From an uncultured Clostridia bacterium (GTDB lineage Bacteria > Bacillota > Clostridia > Lachnospirales > Anaerotignaceae), in NCBI GenBank assembly GCA_944378105.1, contig CALWGC010000009.1, forward strand, positions 1 through 64,000: DNA of 64,000 nt, written 5' to 3'. The position numbers and the translations under genes were made by a program. Below the pieces are notes generated by a model. That model ran no database searches and had not been told where the DNA came from. It saw only the letters and a list, made by a program, of their open reading frames with translations. Below, piece by piece: positions 43,177 to 51,937 of this stretch. Numbering within the stretch: the first letter of the stretch is position 1; every line of letters starts with the position of its first letter.

Positions 43177-44007
43177 TTAAAATAATTTTTTTAGCATGGC
43201 CGCTACACCATTTTCGTCGTTGGTGGGGGCAATGGCATCGGCACAGGCTTTCACATCCTCCACCGCATTTCCCATGGCCACGCCAAGGCCTGCGGCCTGG
43301 AGCAAATCCAAATCGTTTTTTTCATCCCCAAAGGCCACCACTTCCTCCGGAGAAATGCCATAATGTTCCGTTAAGACCCGAATACTCCGCTCTTTTCCCA
43401 TGCCGGTGCGGTTGATAAACAAAAATTCGTCCCATAAATGGTCCCGTACTTCGATATCGCCAATGCCGGCCGCCTTCACCCGGGCGCTGACGGCCTTGGC
43501 CTTTTCCTTTTCTTCCGCCAGCACCACCTGAAAGGCATTTTCTCCATAGCGCAGCAAGTCCTCCGGCCGCTTCACATACTCCACCCCGCCCAGATAGCTT
43601 TTGAATCGCCCCCAGGGCGTATGGGAATTATAAAAATCAAAGGCTTCGTGACGCTTTTCGGGCAAATATTTATAATACCGAAATCCGTCGTTGAGTTCTA
43701 AAAACGTGCCTTCCTCTTTTCCAATGGCAATCAGTTGTTCCACCTGGCTTTGTTCCAGCTTGGCACCCCAGCGGATTTGTTTTTGCTGCAAATCATAAGC
43801 CAAAATGCCATCAATGCAGAAAAACGGCACCGTCAAAGACAACGCCTTGGCGATGGGCAAGGCTTTTTTGATGTTTCGCCCGGTGGAAACGGTAAAGAGG
43901 ATGCCTTTTTGTTGGATACGGCGGACGGCGGCGATGGTCTCGGGATGCAGTTTTCCCTCCTTGTCCACCAACGTGCCGTCAATGTCAGAAACCACCAGTC
44001 GATACAT
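43177..44007 (-). CDS. HAD-family Cof-type phosphatase
   Basis: 276 residues. Motif I SDIDGTLVD at the N-terminus, motif II VSTGRN, and motif III/IV KERSIRVL with VVAFGDEKNDLDLL and GVAMGNAVEDVK define the Cof (type IIB) subgroup. Such enzymes dephosphorylate sugar phosphates, FMN or similar small molecules; the substrate cannot be read from sequence. It follows queA by 11 nt. Confidence 0.9.
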   Translation of the reverse strand: MYRLVVSDIDGTLVDKEGKLHPETIAAVRRIQQKGILFTVSTGRNIKKALPIAKALSLTVPFFCIDGILAYDLQQKQIRWGAKLEQSQVEQLIAIGKEEGTFLELNDGFRYYKYLPEKRHEAFDFYNSHTPWGRFKSYLGGVEYVKRPEDLLRYGENAFQVVLAEEKEKAKAVSARVKAAGIGDIEVRDHLWDEFLFINRTGMGKERSIRVLTEHYGISPEEVVAFGDEKNDLDLLQAAGLGVAMGNAVEDVKACADAIAPTNDENGVAAMLKKLF

Positions 44008-44018
44008 GCCTTCCCTCC

Positions 44019-45044
44019 TTATTGAATGAACATGGCGTCGCCAAAACTGAAGAACCGATATTTTTCTTCCACGGCCACTTCATAGGCATGGAGCACATGT
44101 TCCTTTCCGGCCAGGGCCGAAACCAGCATGATTAACGTGCTTTCTGGAAGATGAAAATTGGTAATCAGACAATCGATGGCCTTAAACCGATAGCCAGGGT
44201 AAATGAAAATCTTCGTATACCCGCTTTGGGCATGGACAACGCCATCTTCGTCGGTCACCGATTCCAAGGTACGGGTGGAGGTGGTGCCGACGGAAACAAT
44301 CCGGCCGCCCTTTCGTCTGGCCTCGTTGATTTTTTCTGCTTCTGCTTCTTCCACCACATAATATTCGCTGTGCATTTCATGGTTTTGCACATCGTCCACT
44401 TTTACGGGGCGGAAGGTGCCAAGGCCCACATGGAGGGTGACATGGGCCAAAATGACGCCCATTTCTTCCAACTCCTGCAACAGCTGGGGCGTAAAATGCA
44501 GCCCGGCCGTGGGGGCCGCGGCAGAGCCGGTATGTTTGGCATAAACCGTTTGATACCGTTCTTTGTCCTCTAATTTATGGGTGATATAAGGCGGCAGAGG
44601 CATTTCGCCCAATTCGTCCAACACTGCTTCAAACACGCCGTCATAGGTGAATTTCACCAAGCGGTTGCCGCCTTCCACCACGTCCATGACTTCTCCCACC
44701 AGTTTCCCGTCCCCAAAGGATACCCGGTGTCCCGGACGGGCTTTTTTGCCAGGATAGGTCAGCACTTCCCAGGTATCCATGTCTTTGCGGCTCAAAAGCA
44801 AAAACTCCACTCTGGTGCCGGTGTCTTCTCTTGCGCCAATGAGGCGGGCCGGCATCACTCTGGTGTCGTTTAACACCAAGCAATCCCCGGGACGCAGATA
44901 CTCTTTGATGTCCCGAAAATGGCGGTGCTCGATGGCCCCTGTTTCTTTGTCCAATATCATCAGCCGGGAGGAAGCGCGGTCGGCCAAAGGTTCTTGGGCG
45001 ATCAATTCTTCCGGCAGATGATAATTAAAATCCGAAGTTTTCAT
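44019..45044 (-). CDS. queA: S-adenosylmethionine:tRNA ribosyltransferase-isomerase
   Basis: 341 residues, full length. [47 protein letters not shown] and [20 protein letters not shown] are QueA signatures. It builds epoxyqueuosine in tRNA. No other queuosine gene is in the window. It starts nine nt after the SpoIID-domain gene. Confidence 0.96.
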   Translation of the reverse strand: MKTSDFNYHLPEELIAQEPLADRASSRLMILDKETGAIEHRHFRDIKEYLRPGDCLVLNDTRVMPARLIGAREDTGTRVEFLLLSRKDMDTWEVLTYPGKKARPGHRVSFGDGKLVGEVMDVVEGGNRLVKFTYDGVFEAVLDELGEMPLPPYITHKLEDKERYQTVYAKHTGSAAAPTAGLHFTPQLLQELEEMGVILAHVTLHVGLGTFRPVKVDDVQNHEMHSEYYVVEEAEAEKINEARRKGGRIVSVGTTSTRTLESVTDEDGVVHAQSGYTKIFIYPGYRFKAIDCLITNFHLPESTLIMLVSALAGKEHVLHAYEVAVEEKYRFFSFGDAMFIQ

Positions 45045-45053
45045 GGTTTTCTC

Positions 45054-46670
45054 CTACTCTACGGTAATTCCTGTATAATAATGGGTTAAAATATCAATGT
45101 AGTCATACCCGGCCTTTGCCATGGCATTGGCACCATATTGGCTCATGCCTACGCCGTGGCCATTGCCTTTGCCGGTGAAGGTATAGGTTTTTTCTGCGGC
45201 CAAAAAGACATGGGATGGCGCAAGGCTGATGGAAAAGCTGTTGCTTTGGCCGTTTTGGTATACAAATGGCTCGTCCAAATTACTTTGTACCATGTTGCCG
45301 TCAGAGCCCAGGAAATAATGGTCCTTCCCCTGCAAAGCCTCTGTGCCATTGGCCGAAACGGCATAAGTACTGTTGGCAGATGGCGTTTGTTGGGTAGTTG
45401 TCTGGGTGGTCGTTTGGGTTGGTGCTTGAGTGGAAGGGGTATAAAGCGATGTTTGACCATTGATGGTATACATCCGGCTTGGGAAACTGCCTTCCGAAGA
45501 ATATTGGAATAATGTTCTGGTTTCTTCCTTTTGGAAAACAGCCGTACCGCTTGTGCCAACCACCGTCAATTCCTGCACCCGTCCATAGGGGTTGGTGGCC
45601 GTAATTTGCACGTCCTGCACTTCGCCCACCGGTTTTCCGGCCGATGCACAAAAAGAGGAGATTTGAGAGGCCGTATACGTCCGGCTCCAGCTTTCCACCC
45701 CTTCGTCCACCAGTTCCGGCACGGCCTGCAAATAAGGCACTTCGTTGACCCAAACATTGACGCCAGAATCGGTGGCGCCGCCGCTGGAAGAACAGAAAAC
45801 GGCATTGATGGGCGAACCGTTATAAAGGGCCACTTCCCCACTGGTTTCATCCACAGCGTTGTTGGTGGATGTTTTTTCTTGGCCATAGCCGATATAGACT
45901 TGGCAATGGGTGGAGTCGCAAAGCTGATACCCGTCGCTGGTATGGGCGGTCAAACGGGTCAGTGCATAGCTTCTGGCCGCCACGGCCTGGGCTTTCAGCG
46001 CCTCTGTTTCCCAACTGGAAGGCATTTCCGAAGGCACAACACCATATAAGTATTCGTCCAAAAGTACCGTATTGACCGGCGTTATGGTACTGCCGGAAAG
46101 AAGAAAGGAAATCGTACCCCGGAAGCTGCAGCTGCCCAAAGAGGTGGCCTTCTCTCCTGCGGCACAAAGGGACGCATTTTGGGTCAAAACGGCAATCACC
46201 TCCCGGCTATCGCTTAATAACACCGCCGAGGAGATGGTTTTATTGCTGTTCAAATCGTTCTTGGCCCGGGAGGCATTTTCTGCCGACAAATTCACGGCCG
46301 CAACGCCCCACAATTCCTGTTCCTGATACACAGGGGCAAAATCATAGCCCCATAAATCCTCTAAATCTTCGCAGGCCCGCTGCGCTTTTTTATAGCTGCC
46401 ATAATATTCGTTGGCATCCACCATGGTCAGCGTTGGGACAGAGACGGTGAAGCTGCCGTTTCCCGATAGGGTGGCTTCCGACTCAAAAGAATCTTTCACC
46501 CACGTACCAACTTCGATTTCTCCTGTGCCCAAAGAAAGGCTGCTGCTGGTCTTACAAGCGGTCAACCCCACCTGCACCGTTTGGGGTGGCGTATAACCAA
46601 AAACAGCTGCACTCATCGATAGTGCCGCCGTCACAACCAAAGAAAAAAAGAAAACTTTACGAAAAACCAA
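45054..46670 (-). CDS. Secreted SpoIID/LytB-domain protein
   Basis: About 538 residues. The TTG at 46670, seven nt after AAAGGAGG, is the likely start and leads to a signal peptide (VFFFSLVVTAALSMSAAVFG). The SpoIID/LytB domain starts near LDEYLYGVVPSEMPSSWETE and AVAARSYALTRL, and ends at GKGNGHGVGMSQYGANAMAK. A Thr/Gln-rich linker (STQAPTQTTTQTTTQQT) interrupts it near the end. The family cleaves or binds stripped glycan in peptidoglycan. SpoIID proper is shorter; the N-terminal 200 residues are unassigned, and being coupled to queA its role in sporulation is unproven. Confidence 0.85.
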   Translation of the reverse strand: MVFRKVFFFSLVVTAALSMSAAVFGYTPPQTVQVGLTACKTSSSLSLGTGEIEVGTWVKDSFESEATLSGNGSFTVSVPTLTMVDANEYYGSYKKAQRACEDLEDLWGYDFAPVYQEQELWGVAAVNLSAENASRAKNDLNSNKTISSAVLLSDSREVIAVLTQNASLCAAGEKATSLGSCSFRGTISFLLSGSTITPVNTVLLDEYLYGVVPSEMPSSWETEALKAQAVAARSYALTRLTAHTSDGYQLCDSTHCQVYIGYGQEKTSTNNAVDETSGEVALYNGSPINAVFCSSSGGATDSGVNVWVNEVPYLQAVPELVDEGVESWSRTYTASQISSFCASAGKPVGEVQDVQITATNPYGRVQELTVVGTSGTAVFQKEETRTLFQYSSEGSFPSRMYTINGQTSLYTPSTQAPTQTTTQTTTQQTPSANSTYAVSANGTEALQGKDHYFLGSDGNMVQSNLDEPFVYQNGQSNSFSISLAPSHVFLAAEKTYTFTGKGNGHGVGMSQYGANAMAKAGYDYIDILTHYYTGITVE

Positions 46671-46711
46671 ATCGGTTCCTCCTTTCTGCATCTGAATTTT
46701 GACAGCATTTT

Positions 46712-46740
46712 ATTATACCGCAAACAGGCAAAAAAAGCAA
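46712..46740 (-). promoter_or_regulatory. Promoter of the SpoIID-queA-HAD transcript
   Basis: TTGCTT (46740-46735) and TATAAT (46717-46712) on the minus strand, spacer 17 nt, about 40 nt before the TTG start. Confidence 0.65.
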
Positions 46741-46803
46741 TCAAACCCCCTCTTTCCCCCAAAAAACAGATTGTTTTCCTTTCTGTTTCTAAAAAAGAAA
46801 CGG

Positions 46804-46832
46804 TTGAAACCTGGTTTTGCATACTATATAAT
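46804..46832 (+). promoter_or_regulatory. Promoter of the small-ORF/DUF1836 operon
   Basis: TTGAAA (46804-46809) and TATAAT (46827-46832) with a 17-nt spacer, 20 nt before the small gene. It is a strong housekeeping-type promoter and diverges from the SpoIID promoter. Confidence 0.8.
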
Positions 46833-46852
46833 AAGGACAGGAGGTGTTTTTC

Positions 46853-46987
46853 ATGGAAGAAAAACCATTGCAACCAGTACCATCCACCGAAGAGGAAACT
46901 TACGAACCGGTGTGGATGTTTGAAGATTGGGACGAAAACGGCCAATTTCCGCCGGAAGCCAACGATTTATTTGGGGTGATTTGCTGA
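46853..46987 (+). CDS. Small acidic protein of 44 residues
   Basis: ATG at 46853 with AGGAGG eight nt upstream and a strong promoter. The product MEEKPLQPVPSTEEETYEPV continues with WMFEDWDENGQFPPEAND and ends GVIC. It is rich in Glu/Asp/Pro and has three aromatic residues in the centre; no family known to me. Its TGA overlaps the ATG of the DUF1836 gene by one nt (TGATG), so translation is coupled. It is below the size cut-off of most annotation tools. Confidence 0.75.
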   Translation: MEEKPLQPVPSTEEETYEPVWMFEDWDENGQFPPEANDLFGVIC

Positions 46988-47568
46988 TGCCAGAAAGTAC
47001 CATACCTTCGTGCAACCATTTGCTTAGCCAAATGGAAGTCATCGAAATTTCCGATATTCCCTCCATCGAGCTTTATATGGACCAAGTGACCACATTGATG
47101 GAGGCAAAGCTTTCGGTCTATAAGCGCAACGAGGACGACAAAATTTTGACCAAAACCATGATCAATAACTATGCCAAAGCCAAGCTGTTTCCGCCGCCGA
47201 AGAAGAAAAAATACGGCCGCAGCCATGTGCTTTTGCTGATTTTGATTTACCATCTAAAAAGCGTCCTTTCCATCAACGATATTTATACCCTGCTTTTGCC
47301 CATCAACGAGGCATTGGAACAGGACGAGCAAGCGCCTTTGCTGTATGATGTATACAATGCTTTCTTGGACATTCAAAAAACATTGAAAACCACCACAGCC
47401 GAGAATCCTTTGGCCATTGAAACCGTTTTGCAGCAGATCCAAAAAAACCGCACCGATGAAAATGCGGCCATCCTCTCTGTCCTCTCCTGGGCCCTTTTGG
47501 CCAACAGCGCCAAACGGGTGGCAGAATTTCATTTGGACACTCGTTTTCCAAAAACAGGAAAAAAATAA
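46987..47568 (+). CDS. DUF1836 protein (predicted DNA-binding)
   Basis: 193 residues. The central segment KILTKTMINNYAKAKLFPPP followed by KKKKYGRSHVLLLILIYHLK is the hallmark of DUF1836, a family with a MerR-like winged helix. The start at 46987 is chosen because it overlaps the stop of the small protein gene; the frame is open a further 20 codons upstream within that gene. Role unknown; a regulator is likely. Confidence 0.85.
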   Translation: MPESTIPSCNHLLSQMEVIEISDIPSIELYMDQVTTLMEAKLSVYKRNEDDKILTKTMINNYAKAKLFPPPKKKKYGRSHVLLLILIYHLKSVLSINDIYTLLLPINEALEQDEQAPLLYDVYNAFLDIQKTLKTTTAENPLAIETVLQQIQKNRTDENAAILSVLSWALLANSAKRVAEFHLDTRFPKTGKK

Positions 47569-47598
47569 CTTATTTTTTGCCTGAGTGACTCTTTTTTC

Positions 47599-47628
47599 TT
47601 GACTGTAAAGCAGCTTACCCCTTATACT
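47599..47628 (+). promoter_or_regulatory. MerR-type promoter of the MerR-RDD gene
   Basis: TTGACT (47599-47604) and TATACT (47623-47628) are 18 nt apart, with the dyad GTAA-N6-TTAC (47605-47618) in the spacer. A long spacer with a dyad between the hexamers is typical for autoregulated MerR genes. Confidence 0.65.
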
Positions 47629-47656
47629 GAGGGCAAAGAAGAAGGGAGGAAGGCCA

Positions 47657-49081
47657 ATGACAATCAAAGAAATGGAAACAAGATGCCATTTGGACCGGGC
47701 CAACATTCGGTTTTATGAAAAGGAAGGATTGCTGTGCCCGGCAAGACTTGCCAACGGCTATCGAGATTATTCCGAGGAAGACGTGGAAACTTTACTGCGG
47801 ATTAAATTATTGCGGGCGCTGCAAGTGTCTTTAGAGGACATCAAGCAGTTACAGCAAAATCCCCTTTCGCTGCAAGCTTTTTTGCACCAGCACCAGCAGA
47901 CCTTGGCCCGCATGGCCGAGCAGACGGCGGCGGCCCAACACGTTTCCAAACAAATGGAAGACGATGGCACCACCTATGACCAGTTGGACGCCGAAAAATA
48001 TCTGCGGCTGTTTGAAACCCAGCCGGCCCTGGTGCCAGAAGGCGACCAGGTGGAACGGGTGCAGGCCCCTTGGCGCCGCTTTTTTGCCTTTGGGGTGGAT
48101 TTGGGGATTTGCCAACTGATTTGGCTTGCCTTGCGCCATCTGCTTCTTCCCTCTATTCCCAGTGTGAACCAAAGCTGGGCGTGGGATGTGGTGGATACCT
48201 TTGCAAGCCTAGTGCTTTATTTCCTCCTTGGCGCCCTTTGCCTTTCCCGTTTTGCCGCAACGCCCGGTAAAGCCATTTGGGGTTTTCGGGTGGAAGGCGA
48301 AAACGGCCAGAAATTGACCTTGCAACAGGCCTTAAACCGCAGCTTTTTTAGCTTGCGCTATGGCTGTGGGTTTCAAATTCCCATCTATAGCCTCTATCGG
48401 CTCTATCGTAGTTATCAGGACTTGAAAACCGCTCCCTTGCCTTGGGAAGAAGGTTCTGTTTTAACCTTAAAGGATAAAAAGGGATACCGGATTGCGGTTT
48501 TTTTGTTGGCTTATGCGGCTTCTTTTAGCGTTATTTTGTTTTTTACGTTTTCCGAATTACAGCCGCCCAACAAAGGTCCTTTGACTGTGGCAGAGTTTTC
48601 CCAAAATTTCAATTACTATATCAAGCTTTTTCAGGGCGATCCCTATCATAAATTAAACGAAAACGGCCAATGGGAAGAAGATTTCCCCGAAAACAGGATT
48701 GTGATTTCAAACCTCACCGGCCAACAGCCTACTTTTGTCTATGATACCGATGAAAACGGCCATATTCGTTCTGTTTCTTTTTTTACGGAAAACGAAGACC
48801 CGGTCCATCTGATGAGCTCCAACCAAAGTGAAATGCTCCTTGTTTCCTATTCCTTGGTGGGCGCTAGACAGAAAAATCCCTTTGATTTTACTTGGTCCCA
48901 GGCAGTGGATAAACAAATCCAAGCCTATGCTTTTAACGATTTTTCTTTTACGGTGGATGGGGTAGAGATGCAGGCCTATGTGGTCATCGAAGATTATTTA
49001 GGCAGCGGTGCCTATCGGGTACCAAAAGAAGACGGCAATCCCTATTGCTCCATTGATTTTTCGGCAACCATTTTAGAGTAA
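47657..49081 (+). CDS. Membrane-tethered MerR regulator with RDD domain
   Basis: 474 residues. Residues 1-70 are a MerR HTH (TIKEMETRCHLDRANIRFYE, NGYRDYSEEDVETLLRIKLL), then a short coiled coil (75-105). From about 130 comes an RDD-type domain: RRFFAFGVDLGICQLIWLAL, a second helix near 180-200, RFAATPGKAIWGFRV and a last helix (IAVFLLAYAASFSVILFFTF). A 150-residue extracytoplasmic-type C-terminal domain follows, with no known motif. The order implies a DNA-binding head fixed to the membrane and an external sensor domain. It stands alone, with its own promoter. Confidence 0.85.
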   Translation: MTIKEMETRCHLDRANIRFYEKEGLLCPARLANGYRDYSEEDVETLLRIKLLRALQVSLEDIKQLQQNPLSLQAFLHQHQQTLARMAEQTAAAQHVSKQMEDDGTTYDQLDAEKYLRLFETQPALVPEGDQVERVQAPWRRFFAFGVDLGICQLIWLALRHLLLPSIPSVNQSWAWDVVDTFASLVLYFLLGALCLSRFAATPGKAIWGFRVEGENGQKLTLQQALNRSFFSLRYGCGFQIPIYSLYRLYRSYQDLKTAPLPWEEGSVLTLKDKKGYRIAVFLLAYAASFSVILFFTFSELQPPNKGPLTVAEFSQNFNYYIKLFQGDPYHKLNENGQWEEDFPENRIVISNLTGQQPTFVYDTDENGHIRSVSFFTENEDPVHLMSSNQSEMLLVSYSLVGARQKNPFDFTWSQAVDKQIQAYAFNDFSFTVDGVEMQAYVVIEDYLGSGAYRVPKEDGNPYCSIDFSATILE

Positions 49082-49097
49082 AAAAACCAACCTTTGG

Positions 49098-49257
49098 CGC
49101 ATTTTCCTAAGAAAACAAAAATGGCAGCAATCCTTACCTACAAAGGATTGCTGCCACTTTATTTTTGTTGCGGTTGTTTTCTTCGAAAGATTGCCATTGC
49201 CGTTTCCAAGAAGAAAGGAAAAGAGCAAAAACGATGGTTTCTTCTTGGGAATTTGCT
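49098..49257 (-). repeat. Dispersed palindromic intergenic repeat, copy B (contains terminator)
   Basis: Between the convergent MerR-RDD and rRNA/tRNA methyltransferase genes, beginning right at the stop of the latter. It has the stem GGCAGCAATCCTT / AAGGATTGCTGCC (49123-49155). It also carries the flank CCTAAGAAAACAAAA and the modules TTGTTTTCTTCGAAAGATTG, CCATTGCCG, TTTCCAAGAAGAAAGG and GTTTCTTCTTGGGAATTTGC. Confidence 0.6.
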
Positions 49258-50049
49258 TTATGGTTGGGTTGTTCCTATTCTCTGACGTACCACTTCATAC
49301 ATCAGCACTGCCGCCGCCACAGAGGCGTTGAGGCTTTCGGCCTGCCCCGGCATGGGGATTTTCACCAAGGCGTTGCAAAGGGCCGCTGTTTCTTCTTGCA
49401 AGCCATTGGCTTCGTTTCCAATGGCAAAGCAGCATCCCTTTTGTAACGGTAAGTCATAGGGAAAGCCCTCCCCTTTTAGATGGGCGGCATAGACGGCAAT
49501 GCCCGCCTGTTGAAGCAAAGAAATGGTGTCCTTGGCCGACACATCCCGCACCACCGGCACATGGAAAATGGCGCCCATGGTGCTGCGCAGCACTTTGGGG
49601 TTGTATACATCCACCGTCCCTTTGGTGAGAAACACCCCCTGTACGCCGCAGGCCGCCGCCGTGCGGATGAGGGTGCCCAAATTGCCTGGGTCCTGCATGG
49701 CTTCGGCCAGCACAAAAAACCCTCGCTCTCCTGCCTTTGCAATCACTTCGTTGCAATCAAAAACCGGTTGTTTGACCACGGCCAGCACCCCCTGGGCGTG
49801 CTCCGTTTCTGTCACTGTTTCAAATAAAGCGTCTTTGGTGAGATAGACCGGCGCTTTTTTTTCATATTGCGCCACATCGGCCGTGGCGGCAAAAGATTCC
49901 GACAGCAAAAAAAACTGGCACCCTTCTGTCGCTTCCGACACAAACCGGGCCCCTTCTGCCACAAACAGTTTTTGCTTTTCCCGTTCTTTTTTCGTTTGCA
50001 GTGCTTTGACCAATTTGATGATTTTATTTTGACTGCTTTCAATAACCAT
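49258..50049 (-). CDS. TrmH/SpoU-family RNA 2'-O-methyltransferase
   Basis: 263 residues from the ATG at 50049. The N-terminal substrate-binding part (KIIKLVKALQTKKEREKQKL, FVAEGARFVSEA) is followed by the SPOUT knot motifs: EAMQDPGNLGTLIRTAAACG, CCFAIGNEANGLQEETAAL and IPMPGQAESLNASVAAAVLM. It methylates ribose in rRNA or tRNA; the exact site is not deducible. Upstream of the ATG the SD is weak (GGGTGATACT). Confidence 0.9.
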   Translation of the reverse strand: MVIESSQNKIIKLVKALQTKKEREKQKLFVAEGARFVSEATEGCQFFLLSESFAATADVAQYEKKAPVYLTKDALFETVTETEHAQGVLAVVKQPVFDCNEVIAKAGERGFFVLAEAMQDPGNLGTLIRTAAACGVQGVFLTKGTVDVYNPKVLRSTMGAIFHVPVVRDVSAKDTISLLQQAGIAVYAAHLKGEGFPYDLPLQKGCCFAIGNEANGLQEETAALCNALVKIPMPGQAESLNASVAAAVLMYEVVRQRIGTTQP

Positions 50050-50153
50050 AGTATCACCCAAGGCCATTATAGCAAGGAATGACAAAAAAGTAAATTTACA
50101 GCCGGAAAATTTTATGTTATGCTGAACAAAATGCTTGTACAAGAGGTGATACC

Positions 50154-51248
50154 ATGTCTGGATCCATATTCGGAACTCGATTTCAAATTTCCACCTGGGG
50201 CGAAAGCCACGGCAAGGCCTTGGGTGTTACCATTGACGGCTGCCCGGCGGGGCTTTTTCTTTCAGAAGAAGACGTGCAAAAAGAGCTGGACCGCCGCCGC
50301 CCCGGTCAAAACCCCTTTGGCACCATGCGCCAAGAGGCCGACACCGTGACCATCCTTTCCGGCGTCTTTGAAGGCCGCACCACCGGCACGCCCATTGCCA
50401 TGATTGTCTATAACAAAGACCACCATTCCACCGACTATGGCAACCTTGCCACTTGTTTTCGGCCAGGACATGCCGATTATACCTTTACAAAAAAATATGG
50501 CTTTCGAGACTATCGCGGCGGGGGCCGTTCCTCCGGCCGGGAAACCTTAAGCCGGGTGGCAGCTGGGGCCGTGGCAAAGAAATTGTTGCAGGAAATGGGC
50601 ATTTCCCTTTTGGCCTATACCAGTCAAATTGGTCCCATCTGTTGTGAAACCTTTTTAGAAGAAGAAATCAAGAAAAACCCTCTTTGTATGCCCGATGCAG
50701 TGGCCTATGAAAAAGCGGCGACGTTTTTGGAACAATGCAAAAAAGACCAAAACTCCGCCGGCGGCGTGGTTTGCTGTCGTGTCGATGGTGTACCGGCAGG
50801 CCTTGGGGCCCCGGTGTTTGAAAAGTTGGATGCCCTCCTGGCCCAAGCCATGCTTTCCATTGGCGCCGTCAAGGGCTTTGAAATGGGCGATGGTTTTGCG
50901 GCTTCTTGCTCCACCGGCTTTGAAAACAACGACTTTTTCACTGCTGTAAACGGGACCATTCAAAAAGAAACCAACCACAGTGGCGGTGTATTGGGCGGTA
51001 TCAGCGACGGCAGTCCGCTGTTTTTCCGCGTGGCCTTTAAACCCACCCCCTCCATCGCCAAGGCCCAGCCCACCGTGGACGAAACAGGTTCTCCCCTTTC
51101 CCTCTCCATCCATGGCCGTCACGACCCCACCGTTGTGCCCCGGGCCGTTGTGGTGGTAGAGGCTATGGCGGCGCTGGTACTTGTGGATTTATTAATGGAA
51201 AACGCCACTTCTTCCATGGACCGGCTTTTGGCCGCTTATGGAAAATAA
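50154..51248 (+). CDS. aroC: Chorismate synthase
   Basis: 364 residues. The start is SIFGTRFQISTWGESHGKAL; RRRPGQNPFGTMRQEADTV, RPGHADYTFTKKYGFRDYRG, GGRSSGRETLSRVAAGAVAK and GRHDPTVVPRAVVVVEAMAA are AroC signatures. It converts EPSP to chorismate with FMNH2. It stands apart from other aro genes, apart from the DAHP synthase in the EPS cluster. Confidence 0.97.
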   Translation: MSGSIFGTRFQISTWGESHGKALGVTIDGCPAGLFLSEEDVQKELDRRRPGQNPFGTMRQEADTVTILSGVFEGRTTGTPIAMIVYNKDHHSTDYGNLATCFRPGHADYTFTKKYGFRDYRGGGRSSGRETLSRVAAGAVAKKLLQEMGISLLAYTSQIGPICCETFLEEEIKKNPLCMPDAVAYEKAATFLEQCKKDQNSAGGVVCCRVDGVPAGLGAPVFEKLDALLAQAMLSIGAVKGFEMGDGFAASCSTGFENNDFFTAVNGTIQKETNHSGGVLGGISDGSPLFFRVAFKPTPSIAKAQPTVDETGSPLSLSIHGRHDPTVVPRAVVVVEAMAALVLVDLLMENATSSMDRLLAAYGK

Positions 51249-51260
51249 ACGGTTCTAAAA

Positions 51261-51300
51261 TCTCCTCCTTTTCATAGGCTTGTATGAGAAAAGGAGGAGA
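51261..51300 (+). promoter_or_regulatory. Hairpin covering the ribosome binding site of the spoIIM-like gene
   Basis: TCTCCTCCTTTTCATA (51261-51276) pairs with TATGAGAAAAGGAGGAGA (51283-51300) with one two-base bulge. The right arm includes AGGAGGAGA, the Shine-Dalgarno of the ATG at 51305. Without a T run it is not a terminator; it should block translation unless opened. Confidence 0.65.
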
Positions 51301-51304
51301 CAAG

Positions 51305-51811
51305 ATGAAACCATATCAAAAAGAAAAACGGCTCTTTCTCTATTTTTTGGCGGCGGCCGGGCTTTGTTTTGCCATTGGCGTCTCCATTGGCGTACTGCGC
51401 CAAGGCACGCCCCAGGCGGTGCCCGAAACCCTTTCGGATTGTTTTTTCGAACGGGGCAAATGGGTCATCAGTGCCTTTTTGCTGGGGTTTTTCCCTTTTG
51501 GGCTGTTTTTTGTGCTGCCGCTTCTTGTTTGTTGCGGGTTTTTGTTTGGCGTTGTTGCGGCCAACTGTTTTGAAAACCCCACGGCCTATCTGCTTTTGTT
51601 TTTTCACTATCTTCCCTTTTTGGCCGCTTTGTTGGTCATGGGAAGTGCAGCGGCACTGCTTTCCTTTTCCCGTTACCTATACCCAGAAAACAAAAAGGCG
51701 TCCTTGCCCCGGGAAAAACAGCGAAAGTATGTGGAATATACCATTTTCTTTCTCTTTTCCCTCTGCCTTACCTTTCTTTCCACCTGTTTTTGGTATTGGC
51801 TTTCATCATAA
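51305..51811 (+). CDS. SpoIIM-like integral membrane protein
   Basis: 168 residues with about five membrane helices (LFLYFLAAAGLCFAIGVSIG, VISAFLLGFFPFGLFFVLPL and others). It resembles SpoIIM/DUF95 proteins weakly in sequence. The position directly before xerD repeats the B. subtilis order spoIIM-yqzK-xerD, which supports the call. SpoIIM is part of the engulfment machinery of sporulation with SpoIID and SpoIIP. It is shorter than the B. subtilis protein (about 214). Translation is probably limited by the hairpin upstream. Confidence 0.55.
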   Translation: MKPYQKEKRLFLYFLAAAGLCFAIGVSIGVLRQGTPQAVPETLSDCFFERGKWVISAFLLGFFPFGLFFVLPLLVCCGFLFGVVAANCFENPTAYLLLFFHYLPFLAALLVMGSAAALLSFSRYLYPENKKASLPREKQRKYVEYTIFFLFSLCLTFLSTCFWYWLSS

Positions 51812-51875
51812 CGACCAAAAAACAACGTTTTTTTTCATACTTTTTTACAATCTCAAAACTTTTTTCTCCTTGCTA

Positions 51876-51904
51876 TCGACATTTTTCTCTTTGTGTCCTA
51901 TAAT
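51876..51904 (+). promoter_or_regulatory. Promoter of xerD
   Basis: TCGACA (51876-51881) and TATAAT (51899-51904), spacer 17 nt, 33 nt before the TTG start. Confidence 0.8.
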
Positions 51905-51937
51905 GCTTGTATCAAGAGGAAAAAGGGGTTTTTATTC

